DNA from: Sphingomonas sp. IC-11
Lineage (GTDB): Bacteria > Pseudomonadota > Alphaproteobacteria > Sphingomonadales > Sphingomonadaceae
DNA length: 64,000 bases
Direction of reading: 5' to 3'
Assembly: GCF_021043365.1 (NCBI RefSeq)
Contig: NZ_JAJNDU010000002.1
Location: forward strand, 248,001-312,000
Shown: positions 46,865 through 55,753 of the stretch, one piece after another
Layout of the letters: every line of letters starts with the position of its first letter
How positions within the stretch are numbered: the stretch's first letter is position 1
Translations under genes and position numbers: made by a program
Notes under the pieces: model-generated
The model's database searches: none
The model's input: only the letters and a program-made list of their open reading frames with translations
Told to the model about the DNA's origin: nothing

Positions 46865-46882
46865 CCTGTCAATAGTGACAGG
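46865..46882. promoter_or_regulatory. Inverted repeat upstream of the PQQ dehydrogenase
   Basis: CCTGTCA (46865-46871) and TGACAGG (46876-46882) are perfect 7-base arms separated by ATAG, 86 bases before the start codon. It is a candidate regulator-binding site; the protein is unknown. Confidence 0.45.
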
Positions 46883-46968
46883 TTAATCCGGCCGACTTAG
46901 CCCCTTTCCTTTCCCTGGCGGCTGCGCCAGTCTCCGACCTCGAAGCTCGTCAGGGGCGGGAGAGGAAG

Positions 46969-49188
46969 ATGCGGATCGTATTTGCGCTGCTCGCAGCGGT
47001 GGCGCTCGTCTCGTGCAAGGCCAATAGTGGTGAAGACGGGACCGCGGCGGCAGATCGATCTGCCACCACGGGCGTCGGCAAGGTGGACGCGGCCCTGCTG
47101 ACCAGTGGCGGTGATGGACGCGACTGGGCGATGACCGGCTACAATTATCAGGAGCAGCGCTTCTCCCCGCTGACGCAGATCAATGCGGAGAATGTCGGCC
47201 AGCTCGGCCTCGCCTGGTATGCGGACATGCCCGATGCGCGGGGACAGGAGGCGACGCCGGTCGTGGTGGACGGCAAGATGTTCGTCACCGGGCCCTGGTC
47301 CAAGGTGTTCGCTTTCGACGCCGCCACCGGTCAGAAACTGTGGGAATTCGACCCCAAGGTGAACCCGGAAAAGGGCGTTCAGGCCTGCTGTGACGTCGTC
47401 AACCGCGGCGTCGCGGCGTGGAAAGGCCGGCTCTATCTCGGCACCATCGACGGCCGCCTGATCGCGCTCGACGCGGCCACCGGCAAGCAGGATTGGTCAG
47501 TCCAGACGACCGACAATTCAAAGCCTTACACGATCACTGGCGCGCCGCGCGTGGTGAAGGGCATGGTCGTGATCGGCAACGGCGGCGCAGAATTCGGCGT
47601 GCGCGGCTATGTCACCGCCTATGATGCCGGAACCGGCGCGAAGAAGTGGCGCTTCTACACCGTCCCCAACCCCACCGGCGCACCGGACGGTGAGGCAAGC
47701 GACGCGGCGATGGCCAAGGTCGCGCCGACCTGGTCGGAAAACGGCCAGTGGAAGCAGTCCGGCGGCGGCGGCACGGTGTGGGATTCGATCGTCTATGACG
47801 CGGAGCTCGATCAGCTGTACCTCGGCGTCGGCAACGGCTCGCCCTGGAACCATGGCCTGCGCAGCGAGGGCAAGGGCGACAATCTCTTCCTCTCCTCGAT
47901 CGTCGCGCTGAAGCCTGATACCGGCGAATATGTCTGGCATTATCAGGAGACGCCGGGCGAAACCTGGGACTTCACCGCTACCCAGCCGATCAATCTCGCC
48001 ACGCTCAACATCGGCGGCCAGCAGCGCCGCGTGCTGATGCAGGCGCCCAAGAACGGCTTCTTCTACGTCATCGACCGCACCAACGGGAAGCTGATCAACG
48101 CTGGCCAGTTCATCCCAGGCGTTAACTGGGCGAGCGGCTATGATTTGAAGACGGGCCGCCCGATCGAGAATCCCGAGGCGCGCTATTACAAGACGGGCAA
48201 GCCGTTCCTCGCGGTGCCGAGCGCGATCGCCGCGCACAATTGGCAGCCGATGAGCTTCAATCCGCAGGCCGGCCTTGCCTATATCCCGGCGCAGATCGTC
48301 GGCTCGGCCTACCTCAATCCGTCGTCGGATCTGGATAAGGCGAAGCCACTTGGCTTCAACGTCGGCCAGGATCTCGGCAACGCCATGTATCCGCGCGATC
48401 CGGCAGCGGTGAAGCAGGCGATCGCCGGTGCTACCGGGCGTCTCGTCGCCTGGGATCCGGTCGCCAACAAGGCGCGCTGGACGGTCGATTATCCGACGCC
48501 CTGGAACGGCGGCACGATGACGACCGCGGGCAATCTCGTCTTCCAGGGGACGGCGCTCGGTGAGTTCCGCGCTTATGCCGCAGATACCGGAAAGCAGCTC
48601 TTCAGCTATCCGGTCGGCACCGGGATCATGGCCGGCGCGGCCACCTTCATGGTCGGCAACGACCAATATGTCGCGGTGCTCGCCGGGCGCGGCGGCGCGC
48701 TGCCGCTGTCGATCGGCTATGCGATCGGCAAAGCCCGCGACGTCCCAAACGTCCCGCGCCTCTTGGTGTTCAAGCTCGGCGGCAAGGCCCAGCTGCCGGG
48801 AACGCAACCGCAGGATTCGACCCCGGTTAACCTGCCCGAAAACAAGGCGACCCCGCCGCAAGTGGCGCAGGGGCAGGCGCTGTTCGGTCGCTATTGCCAG
48901 GTCTGCCACGGCGCCAGCGCAGGCGGTGGCGGCGTGCTGCCGAATCTGCAGCGGTCTGCCGCTTTGGGGGATCCGGACACGTGGAAGGCGATCCTCATCG
49001 ACGGCATGTTGAAGGACAAGGGCATGGTGAGCTTCGCCCGGGTGCTGACGCCGGAGCAGGCTCAGCTGATCCGACTGTATGTGATCGACGAGGCGCACTG
49101 GGCTCAGAAGAACCTGGGTGGCGTGCAGAAGCAGGTGGCGCCAGCGCCGGCTGCTGCAAAGTCGCCGGTCCCAACCGGGGTGCGTTGA
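46969..49188 (+). CDS. PQQ-dependent alcohol dehydrogenase with fused cytochrome c (quinohemoprotein)
   Basis: A 739-residue exported dehydrogenase of the methanol/ethanol family. The signal peptide ends in lipobox LVSC, so a lipid anchor is possible. The PQQ-binding eight-bladed propeller contains the adjacent-cysteine disulfide (QACCDVVNRG) found in this family. Family-typical segments follow, such as FTATQPINLA and KNGFFYVIDRTNGKL. A C-terminal cytochrome c domain has the heme motif CQVCHG (about residues 642-647). It oxidises alcohols and passes electrons through heme to the respiratory chain. No PQQ synthesis genes are in the window. Confidence 0.92.
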   Translation: MRIVFALLAAVALVSCKANSGEDGTAAADRSATTGVGKVDAALLTSGGDGRDWAMTGYNYQEQRFSPLTQINAENVGQLGLAWYADMPDARGQEATPVVVDGKMFVTGPWSKVFAFDAATGQKLWEFDPKVNPEKGVQACCDVVNRGVAAWKGRLYLGTIDGRLIALDAATGKQDWSVQTTDNSKPYTITGAPRVVKGMVVIGNGGAEFGVRGYVTAYDAGTGAKKWRFYTVPNPTGAPDGEASDAAMAKVAPTWSENGQWKQSGGGGTVWDSIVYDAELDQLYLGVGNGSPWNHGLRSEGKGDNLFLSSIVALKPDTGEYVWHYQETPGETWDFTATQPINLATLNIGGQQRRVLMQAPKNGFFYVIDRTNGKLINAGQFIPGVNWASGYDLKTGRPIENPEARYYKTGKPFLAVPSAIAAHNWQPMSFNPQAGLAYIPAQIVGSAYLNPSSDLDKAKPLGFNVGQDLGNAMYPRDPAAVKQAIAGATGRLVAWDPVANKARWTVDYPTPWNGGTMTTAGNLVFQGTALGEFRAYAADTGKQLFSYPVGTGIMAGAATFMVGNDQYVAVLAGRGGALPLSIGYAIGKARDVPNVPRLLVFKLGGKAQLPGTQPQDSTPVNLPENKATPPQVAQGQALFGRYCQVCHGASAGGGGVLPNLQRSAALGDPDTWKAILIDGMLKDKGMVSFARVLTPEQAQLIRLYVIDEAHWAQKNLGGVQKQVAPAPAAAKSPVPTGVR

Positions 49189-49240
49189 TCCCTCAGCCGC
49201 TGCCCGCCTGATCAGTAGCGCGGCAGCGGCGACCTGGAAG

Positions 49241-49259
49241 GTGCCGCGTAAAGCGGCAC
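49241..49259. promoter_or_regulatory. Inverted repeat GTGCCGC-GTAAA-GCGGCAC
   Basis: A perfect 7-bp inverted repeat 53 bases after the PQQ dehydrogenase stop and 101 bases before the sigma-54 promoter of glnB. It may end the upstream transcript or be an enhancer-binding site; only partly like the NtrC consensus. Confidence 0.4.
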
Positions 49260-49292
49260 TTGGCCGCCAAATGCCTGTTTTTCGGGCAGTAG

Positions 49293-49745
<453 letters not shown>

Positions 49746-49755
49746 ACCCTGATCA

Positions 49756-49823
49756 CGTCATCCCGGCACAGCGCCGGGATCGCTCCGCAATGAAAAGAGA
49801 CTCCGGTGTTTGCCGGGGTGACG
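49756..49823. repeat. REP-like palindromic element between glnB and glnA
   Basis: The outer ends CGTCATCCCGGC (49756-49767) and GCCGGGGTGACG (49812-49823) are inverted copies with one mismatch. Inside lies GCCGGGAT (49773-49780), which pairs with ATCCCGGC (49760-49767). The unit of 68 bases resembles the intergenic CGTCATCCCGGC repeats widespread in Proteobacteria. No second copy of this exact form was seen in the window. Confidence 0.55.
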
Positions 49824-49843
49824 CAGAGGAAAAGAGAGAACAA

Positions 49844-51256
49844 ATGGCTACGACCGCCGCAGACGTCATCAAGCGCATCAAGGACGAAGAGATCGAGTGG
49901 GTCGACCTGCGCTTCACCGATCCCAAGGGCAAGTGGCAGCACCTCACCATGGTCGCCAGCGTGATGGGCGAGGACGAGTGGACCGATGGCCTGATGTTCG
50001 ACGGCTCGTCGATCGAAGGCTGGAAGGCGATCAACGAGTCCGACATGATCCTGAAGCCGGATCTGGATGCGGTGTACACGGATCCTTTCTCTGCGACGCC
50101 GATGCTGATCGTGTTCTGCGACATTCTCGAGCCGTCGACCGGTGAAGGCTATGCGCGCGATCCGCGCACCACGGCGAAGCGCGCGGAGGCCTATGTCGCC
50201 TCCACGGGGATCGGCGACACCGTCTATGTCGGCCCGGAAGCCGAATTCTTCATGTTCGACAACGTGCAGTTCGACACGAACTATGCCGCGTCTTATTTCA
50301 AGATCGACGACATCGAGCTGCCCACCAATACCGGCCGGGAATATGAAGGTGGCAACCTTGCGCATCGCCCGCGTGCCAAGGGCGGCTATTTCCCCGTCGC
50401 GCCGGTCGACAGCGCCGTCGACATCCGTGGCGAAATGGTCTCGACCATGCTCGAGATGGGCCTGCCGTGCGACAAGCACCACCACGAGGTGGCCGCTGCG
50501 CAGCACGAGCTGGGCCTTACCTTCGGCACGCTGACCACCACCGCCGATCGCATGCAGATCTACAAGTATGTCGTGCATCAGGTCGCCCATGCTTATGGCA
50601 AGACGGCCACCTTCATGCCCAAGCCGATCAAGGAAGATAACGGCTCGGGCATGCACACCCACTTCTCGATCTGGGATGGCAAGAACCCGCTGTTCGCCGG
50701 CAACGGCTATGCCGGTCTATCGGACATGTGCCTCTACTTCATCGGCGGCATCATCAAGCACGCCAAGGCGCTGAATGCGTTCACCAACCCGACGACCAAC
50801 AGCTACAAGCGACTGGTACCGGGCTACGAGGCACCGGTGCTGCTGGCCTATTCCAGCCGCAATCGCTCGGCCTCATGCCGCATTCCGTACGGCACGGGCG
50901 CCAAGTCTAAGCGTGTTGAGGTGCGCTTCCCAGACGCCATGGCGAATCCGTACCTCGCCTACGCGGCGCTGCTGATGGCTGGGCTCGACGGTATCCAGAA
51001 CAAGATCCACCCCGGCGATGCGATGGACAAGAACCTCTACGACCTGCCGCCGGCAGAGCTCGCCGAGGTTCCGACCGTGGCCGCCTCGCTGCGTGAGGCG
51101 CTCGACAGCCTGCTCGCTGATCACGACTTCCTCCTCAAGGGCGACGTGTTCACCAAGGATCAGATCGAAGCTTATGTCGAACTGAAGTGGAGCGAAGTCG
51201 CCCGTTGGGAGATGACGCCGAGCCCGGTCGAGTTCGACATGTATTACAGCGCCTGA
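49844..51256 (+). CDS. glnA: Type I glutamine synthetase
   Basis: A 470-residue dodecameric enzyme that joins ammonia to glutamate. Signature motifs are FDGSSIEGW near the N-terminus and [16 protein letters not shown] at the ATP site. The adenylylation-site region is DKNLYDLPP, with the modified tyrosine there, so it is regulated by adenylylation. ATG 49844 follows AGAGAGAAC; an in-frame ATG at 49790 would start inside the REP-like element. The gene ends before a strong terminator. Confidence 0.96.
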   Translation: MATTAADVIKRIKDEEIEWVDLRFTDPKGKWQHLTMVASVMGEDEWTDGLMFDGSSIEGWKAINESDMILKPDLDAVYTDPFSATPMLIVFCDILEPSTGEGYARDPRTTAKRAEAYVASTGIGDTVYVGPEAEFFMFDNVQFDTNYAASYFKIDDIELPTNTGREYEGGNLAHRPRAKGGYFPVAPVDSAVDIRGEMVSTMLEMGLPCDKHHHEVAAAQHELGLTFGTLTTTADRMQIYKYVVHQVAHAYGKTATFMPKPIKEDNGSGMHTHFSIWDGKNPLFAGNGYAGLSDMCLYFIGGIIKHAKALNAFTNPTTNSYKRLVPGYEAPVLLAYSSRNRSASCRIPYGTGAKSKRVEVRFPDAMANPYLAYAALLMAGLDGIQNKIHPGDAMDKNLYDLPPAELAEVPTVAASLREALDSLLADHDFLLKGDVFTKDQIEAYVELKWSEVARWEMTPSPVEFDMYYSA

Positions 51257-51337
51257 TGCCCGACTGCGCGCCGGCCCTAGCCGGAACGCGCTGACAGATG
51301 GCGGCCGCGCCTGACGGGCGAGGTGTTGGTTGAGGAG

Positions 51338-51370
51338 AGAGCGTCCCGACAGGGGCGCTCTTTTCTTTTT
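51338..51370 (+). terminator. Rho-independent terminator of glnA
   Basis: AGAGCGTCCC (51338-51347) pairs with GGGGCGCTCT (51352-51361) over 10 bp including one G-T pair, with loop GACA, and is followed by TTTCTTTTT to 51370. Confidence 0.85.
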
Positions 51371-51431
51371 GGCAAGGATGCGGTCACCGCAATTCACTCG
51401 ACCCACCGGACGGCGCGGCTAGAACGCCCTT

Positions 51432-52010
51432 ATGTTCAACGACACGTCAACGCCGCTCTCGCTTTTGACCACCCGTCGCTCGGGCAAGCCGCGCGACCTG
51501 GCCGCACCCGGCCCGGACAAGGCGCAGCTTCAAGAGATGTGCGCCATTGCATGCCGCACGCCAGATCACGGTAAGCTGGCGCCGTGGCGGTTCGTGATCG
51601 TGGAGCCGGACCAGCGGGACGCTTTCGCGGCACTTCTGGTGGATGCTTATCGAGCCGATCGCCCCGAGGCGAAGCGGCTGGAGATCGAGTCGATCGAGCA
51701 ATTCGCACGGCAGGCGCCAGCCTTGGTCGTGGCGTTGTCGTCGCCGCGCACGGACAGCCAGATCCCCTTGTGGGAACAGGAATTGTCGACGGGTGCCGCC
51801 TGCATGAACCTGCTTCACGCGGCGCATGCCATGGGGTTCGCAGGTGGGTGGTTGACCACCTGGGCGGCGTTCAACGATCAGGTTCGCGACGCGTTTGGTG
51901 CCGCGCCCGAGCGGATTGCGGGGTTCATCTTCATCGGTACGCCGTCCCGCCCGCTAGAGGAGCGGCCCCGGCCCGATCTGACGCAAACTGTTCAGACTTG
52001 GTCGCGCTGA
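51432..52010 (+). CDS. Nitroreductase family protein (YdjA-like)
   Basis: A 192-residue FMN-dependent oxidoreductase of the small nitroreductase group. The start has LLTTRRSGKPRDLAAPGPD, which includes the conserved R-R/S flavin contact, and ACRTPDHGKLAPWRFVIVE corresponds to the P-D-H-G-x-L-x-P-W motif of YdjA-type enzymes. The tail FIFIGTPSRPLEERPRP is also typical. They reduce nitroaromatics or quinones with NAD(P)H; the natural substrate is unknown. It is convergent with a DUF486 gene. Confidence 0.87.
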   Translation: MFNDTSTPLSLLTTRRSGKPRDLAAPGPDKAQLQEMCAIACRTPDHGKLAPWRFVIVEPDQRDAFAALLVDAYRADRPEAKRLEIESIEQFARQAPALVVALSSPRTDSQIPLWEQELSTGAACMNLLHAAHAMGFAGGWLTTWAAFNDQVRDAFGAAPERIAGFIFIGTPSRPLEERPRPDLTQTVQTWSR

Positions 52011-52014
52011 ACCG

Positions 52015-52353
52015 TCAGCTTCGCCCCGCAAACATGAAGGCGGCGGCGCCCACCAGGCAGACGAAGGCGCCGGCATGGCGCCAGCTCAACTGCTCGCCAA
52101 GAACCAGCACTGCGAACACGCCGAAGACCAGGAGCGTGATTACCTCCTGCGCAACCTTCAACTGACCGCCAGTCCAGCCGCTCGCATAGCCGAGCCGGTT
52201 GGCGGGCACCGCGAAACAGTATTCGACCAGCGCAATACACCAACTCAGCAAGATGACGGTGGGCAGCGGCTTCGCCATTCCACCCTTCAAATGCCAGTAC
52301 CAGGCGATCGTCATGAAGACGTTGGAGATGAGCAGCAGCGCAATCGTGGGCAT
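52015..52353 (-). CDS. DUF486 family small membrane protein (DMT-like)
   Basis: A 112-residue protein of four hydrophobic segments that fits DUF486, a group of half-sized relatives of the drug/metabolite transporter fold. Signatures are ISNVFMTIAWYWHLKG and the central EYCFAVPANRLGY. Function is unknown. It converges with the nitroreductase gene only four bases away. Confidence 0.82.
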   Translation of the reverse strand: MPTIALLLISNVFMTIAWYWHLKGGMAKPLPTVILLSWCIALVEYCFAVPANRLGYASGWTGGQLKVAQEVITLLVFGVFAVLVLGEQLSWRHAGAFVCLVGAAAFMFAGRS

Positions 52354-52563
52354 GTCGCCGGTCTAGGCGCGGACCCGCGGGCATTGAAGGCTATTTGCAG
52401 GTAGCGCGACGTCAGTTTGGTGAATCCGCGGATCGGCTGCCGGCGTGGGGTAGGGGAACGAACCGATCGGAGTGATCTGGTGCTGGAGTTGCGTCGCGGT
52501 GCAGTCGTTCAGAAGCTGCTAACCGGGATCCCGGCGCCCTGCTGCGATTGCATGATTGCAAAG

Positions 52564-53259
52564 TTAAGGGGCGGTGTTTGGGTTCGCCGCACTCGGCGCG
52601 GGTGACCGCGGTTTCAGTGTGGACTCGTACAGCCGCCAACCAAGTTGCCGGGCGGTTGCCCCGTCGATCGGACCGGCGCGGTGAAGGATCATCGAACCTG
52701 AGAGGGTAACGATATTGCCGTCTCGCAGCGTGCCTTTCACCGAGACAGGGACGGTCACGTAGCGCTGACCAGCGCCGGCGTCGATCCGGCCGGGTGGCCC
52801 GACTTCGGCCTGATATTTCCGATACTTGGCGAAGCTGGCGGCGAATGTACCGGGAGACATTCCGGAAGCAGCGCCCTCGCGGTCCCACAAGCTCCACGCC
52901 TCGTCGTACCGACGCTGGCCGATCAGGCGGTGATAAGTTAGCACGACATCAACGGCTGCTTGCGCGTCAGGCTCTTCTGCTTCCGCCGCTCCGGCGCTTG
53001 CTGCGGCGGCCGGTGTTGAGGCAGGTGGTGTGGGCGAGGGTGCTGGCGCGGGCCGCTTAGCTGTTGGATGGGCAGGGCCAGGGCGATCGCCCAATTTCTC
53101 CCCGCGATAGTTGCCGATCGATTCGCGAGCAGTCTGCGCCGCATCGGCAATGTTGACCTCGTCCGACGGCTGTCTCGGCGAGCAGGCAGGGCAGAGCAAT
53201 GCAACCGCCGCGCCGAGATGCAGAACCGCTCCGCGCTCAGGAATTGAGCGCGATGTCAT
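52564..53259 (-). CDS. Exported lipoprotein-like protein of unknown function
   Basis: A 231-residue protein with a signal peptide ending in a cysteine-rich stretch (AAVALLCPACSPRQ) that may act as a lipobox. A long Pro/Ala/Ser linker (PAPAPSPTPPASTPAAAASA) leads to a folded C-terminal domain (about 105-220) beginning VVLTYHRLIGQRRYDEAWSL. The length and pattern of that domain suggest an NTF2-like fold, but this is a guess. Its start lies 23 bases inside the end of the acidic-protein gene, so translation is probably coupled. Confidence 0.65.
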   Translation of the reverse strand: MTSRSIPERGAVLHLGAAVALLCPACSPRQPSDEVNIADAAQTARESIGNYRGEKLGDRPGPAHPTAKRPAPAPSPTPPASTPAAAASAGAAEAEEPDAQAAVDVVLTYHRLIGQRRYDEAWSLWDREGAASGMSPGTFAASFAKYRKYQAEVGPPGRIDAGAGQRYVTVPVSVKGTLRDGNIVTLSGSMILHRAGPIDGATARQLGWRLYESTLKPRSPAPSAANPNTAP

Positions 53260-53581
53260 CGGGATCGTCGAGGTCTTCGTCGTCTTCGATCGACCCGTCG
53301 TCGAATTCATCCTGGACGATATCTTCGGCAACGTCATCATCGTCCTGATCGGCGTCGTCGTGCTGCTCGCCGATTTCATTGTCGAGCATGACAAGATCAT
53401 CCTCTTCGACGTCGTCGATGTCATCGATATCGATGTCAGGATCGAGATCGGTGATGATCGTGCCGTCGCCCGGGCCGTCCCGGGTTGCTTCGAGGATTTC
53501 GGCACGCTGGCTTTCGTCGTAGCCGTCCTCATCAAAACCGTGATCGTCTGCGCCGTGGCTGGTCACCTGATGGCCGCCCAT
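53237..53581 (-). CDS. Extremely acidic protein of unknown function
   Basis: A 114-residue protein with about 36 Asp and 12 Glu by my count (roughly 42 percent of residues), mostly in the C-terminal two thirds, for example DPDIDIDDIDDVEEDDLVML. There is no signal peptide or hydrophobic stretch. ATG 53581 has AGGAGG 7 bases upstream, strong support for real translation. Such Asp-rich tails bind calcium or mimic nucleic acid in other proteins; nothing here says which. It overlaps the downstream lipoprotein gene by 23 bases. Confidence 0.6.
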   Translation of the reverse strand: MGGHQVTSHGADDHGFDEDGYDESQRAEILEATRDGPGDGTIITDLDPDIDIDDIDDVEEDDLVMLDNEIGEQHDDADQDDDDVAEDIVQDEFDDGSIEDDEDLDDPDDIALNS

Positions 53582-53829
53582 GATCTTTCCTCCTGATCGT
53601 GCCCTGTCGAACGGATGCACACCATGCCGGGTTCCGGGCGGCTTCGGTGGAACGCCCCTGCGGTCTTTGTAGGGGGGGCAGGAACAGCGCTGTTCGGCCA
53701 CGCAACGTCGGGCATCGGCCGCCTGCCGGCGACATTCGGCCTCCGGGTGGAGAGTTTCGGCCACACTGGCGGCGCAAACAGCGCTGGCCTATGTAGCGGC
53801 CATTCCGCTGTTCCACGAAGGCGTTAGTG

Positions 53830-54786
53830 ATGCTTGATACACCGTTGGCCAAGGTGCCGACGCTGAGCCTGGCCGACCAGGCTCACAACCCCGACCGATT
53901 TGCAGAAGATCTGGGCGGATCATTCCGCCGGTTCGGGTTCGCCATTGTTGCCGACCACGGCATTCCGCAGGATCTGATCGCGCGCGCCTGGGCCCAGACC
54001 GAAGCGCTGTTTGCACTGCCTGACGATGAGAAGCGCCGTTACTTCATCGAAGGTGCGGGCGGTGCGCGTGGCTATACGCCGTTCAAGACGGAGATCGCCA
54101 AGGACGCCAAGCACGTCGACCTGAAGGAATTCTGGCACGTCGGGCGCGAGTTGCCGGCGGGGCATCATTACGAAAGCGAGATGCCGGCGAACGTCTGGCC
54201 AGCGCGGCCCGACGGGTTCAAGGACACGTTCCTGGAGCTGTTCCGCGCGTTCGACACTGCCGGCGACAAGCTGCTGTCCGCAATCGCGCGCCATCTGGGA
54301 CTGACGCCGAACTGGTTCGATCCGGCCGTGAAGGACGGCAATTCGGTGCTTCGCCTGCTGCATTATCCGCCAATCCCGGTGGACGCGGAAGGCGTGCGTG
54401 CCGGCGCGCACGAGGACATCAACCTCATCACCCTGTTGCTGGGCGCTGAGGAAGCGGGGCTGGAGCTGCTGGACCGCGATTCGGGCGCGTGGCTGGCCAT
54501 CAAGCCGCCAGAAGGCGCCATGGTCGTCAACGTCGGTGACATGCTGCAGCGGCTGACCAACCATGTTCTGCCGTCCACGACGCACCGAGTGGTCAATCCG
54601 CCGCCGGAGCGCCGCGGGCATTCGCGCTATTCGATGCCGTTCTTCCTGCATCCAGCGCCCGACTTCCTGATCGAAACGCTGCCGCAGACGATCACGCCGG
54701 ATAACCCCAATCGTTATCCCACGCCGATCACCGCCAACGGCTATCTGCATGAACGACTGGTTGAGATCGGCCTGATCAAGAAGTGA
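53830..54786 (+). CDS. 2-oxoglutarate/Fe(II) oxygenase of the isopenicillin N synthase family
   Basis: A 318-residue non-heme iron oxygenase. The jelly-roll core carries the iron ligands HxD in AGAHEDINLITLL and the distal His in NHVLPSTTHRVVN, and RYSMPFF gives the Arg-x-Ser that binds 2-oxoglutarate or substrate. The N-terminal domain (GSFRRFGFAIVADHGI) is the DIOX_N type. Relatives oxidise many small molecules; the substrate is unknown. The start is ATG 53830, next to a GTG at 53827. It stands alone before a terminator. Confidence 0.88.
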   Translation: MLDTPLAKVPTLSLADQAHNPDRFAEDLGGSFRRFGFAIVADHGIPQDLIARAWAQTEALFALPDDEKRRYFIEGAGGARGYTPFKTEIAKDAKHVDLKEFWHVGRELPAGHHYESEMPANVWPARPDGFKDTFLELFRAFDTAGDKLLSAIARHLGLTPNWFDPAVKDGNSVLRLLHYPPIPVDAEGVRAGAHEDINLITLLLGAEEAGLELLDRDSGAWLAIKPPEGAMVVNVGDMLQRLTNHVLPSTTHRVVNPPPERRGHSRYSMPFFLHPAPDFLIETLPQTITPDNPNRYPTPITANGYLHERLVEIGLIKK

Positions 54787-54791
54787 AAACG

Positions 54792-54820
54792 GGGCGGGGC
54801 ATCAAAGCTCCGCCCTTTTT
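54792..54820 (+). terminator. Rho-independent terminator of the 2OG oxygenase
   Basis: GGGCGGGGC (54792-54800) pairs with GCTCCGCCC (54807-54815) with one G-T pair and loop ATCAAA, followed by TTTTT (54816-54820). Confidence 0.8.
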
Positions 54821-54920
54821 CGTACGGGCATCAACACAATATCGACCTGACCCCGGCTGCGCTCCCGTCCGCATCGGTGCCGGGAACGATCAGCCCAGGG
54901 GCAAGGCGTTACGCCCTGCC

Positions 54921-55547
54921 TCAGCGACTCGCGAGAAACGTCTTGAGGTCCGGCTCGACCGGGTTGTTTGCGGCTGCGGTCATCTGCGCATCACTGCGCG
55001 GCGCCATCATGTCACCGGAGAAGGCCATGTCGGTCACCTCCACCGTCGCGCCCAGCTCCGTGGCGGTAAAGAGCTTCTTGGCGAAGGCCGTTGGCACCCG
55101 GATGCAGCCGTGCGACGCGGGAAAGCCCGGGTTCTTGCCGGCGTGGATGGCGATGCCATCCCAGGTCAGCCGCTGCATGAAAGGCATGGGCGCGTTGTCA
55201 TACAGATTGGAGTGGTGCATCTGCTTCTTCTGCAGGATGGTGAAAACGCCGACGGGCGTCTCCTTTCCTTCCTTGCCGGTCGAAACAGTCGACACCGCCA
55301 CGAGGTTATCACCCCGATAAACATAGGCTTTCTGGTCAGGGATACTGATCAGGATGCTGACGGGCCCTGCCGCCACGTCCTGTTCCCACAGATATTCGCC
55401 CGGCGTGAGGCTGGCGGCAGCCTCCACCAGAGCAACGCCAGACGCATTGCCGACGACGGAAGCCGTTGACGTTTCCGCCAAAGCAGGCATAGATGTGAAG
55501 GCTGCCATTCCGAGGGCAGCCGGCAACAGCGCGCGAATCAAGCGCAT
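54921..55547 (-). CDS. L,D-transpeptidase (YkuD domain), Sec-exported
   Basis: A 208-residue periplasmic transpeptidase that makes 3-3 peptidoglycan crosslinks or anchors proteins to the wall. The signal peptide ends near ALAE (residue 25). The YkuD active site is complete: IAIHAGKNPGFPASHGCIRV, with the catalytic cysteine in HGCIR. Transcribed away from a second L,D-transpeptidase-like gene 206 bases upstream, so the two share a control region. Confidence 0.9.
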   Translation of the reverse strand: MRLIRALLPAALGMAAFTSMPALAETSTASVVGNASGVALVEAAASLTPGEYLWEQDVAAGPVSILISIPDQKAYVYRGDNLVAVSTVSTGKEGKETPVGVFTILQKKQMHHSNLYDNAPMPFMQRLTWDGIAIHAGKNPGFPASHGCIRVPTAFAKKLFTATELGATVEVTDMAFSGDMMAPRSDAQMTAAANNPVEPDLKTFLASR

Positions 55548-55753
55548 GGTGCGACCCCTTTCGATGTGGGGGCCCGATCAGCCGGGCCGTCGCATCATAA
55601 ACGCGTACTCTTGAAATTGGTGCCATGCGATGAACCGCGTCATATGCGCGGTGGATGGGCCGTGCCGGACCGCCCGTTTACGGAAAGGGCGAAGATTATT
55701 CACCTTTTTCCTGCTATAACCGTCGCATACCGGGAACGGGGATAGCAAAATCG

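Noticed and set aside
47518..49098. Minus-strand frame of 526 codons inside the PQQ dehydrogenase
   Set aside because: Antisense shadow of a motif-rich gene with no start signal.
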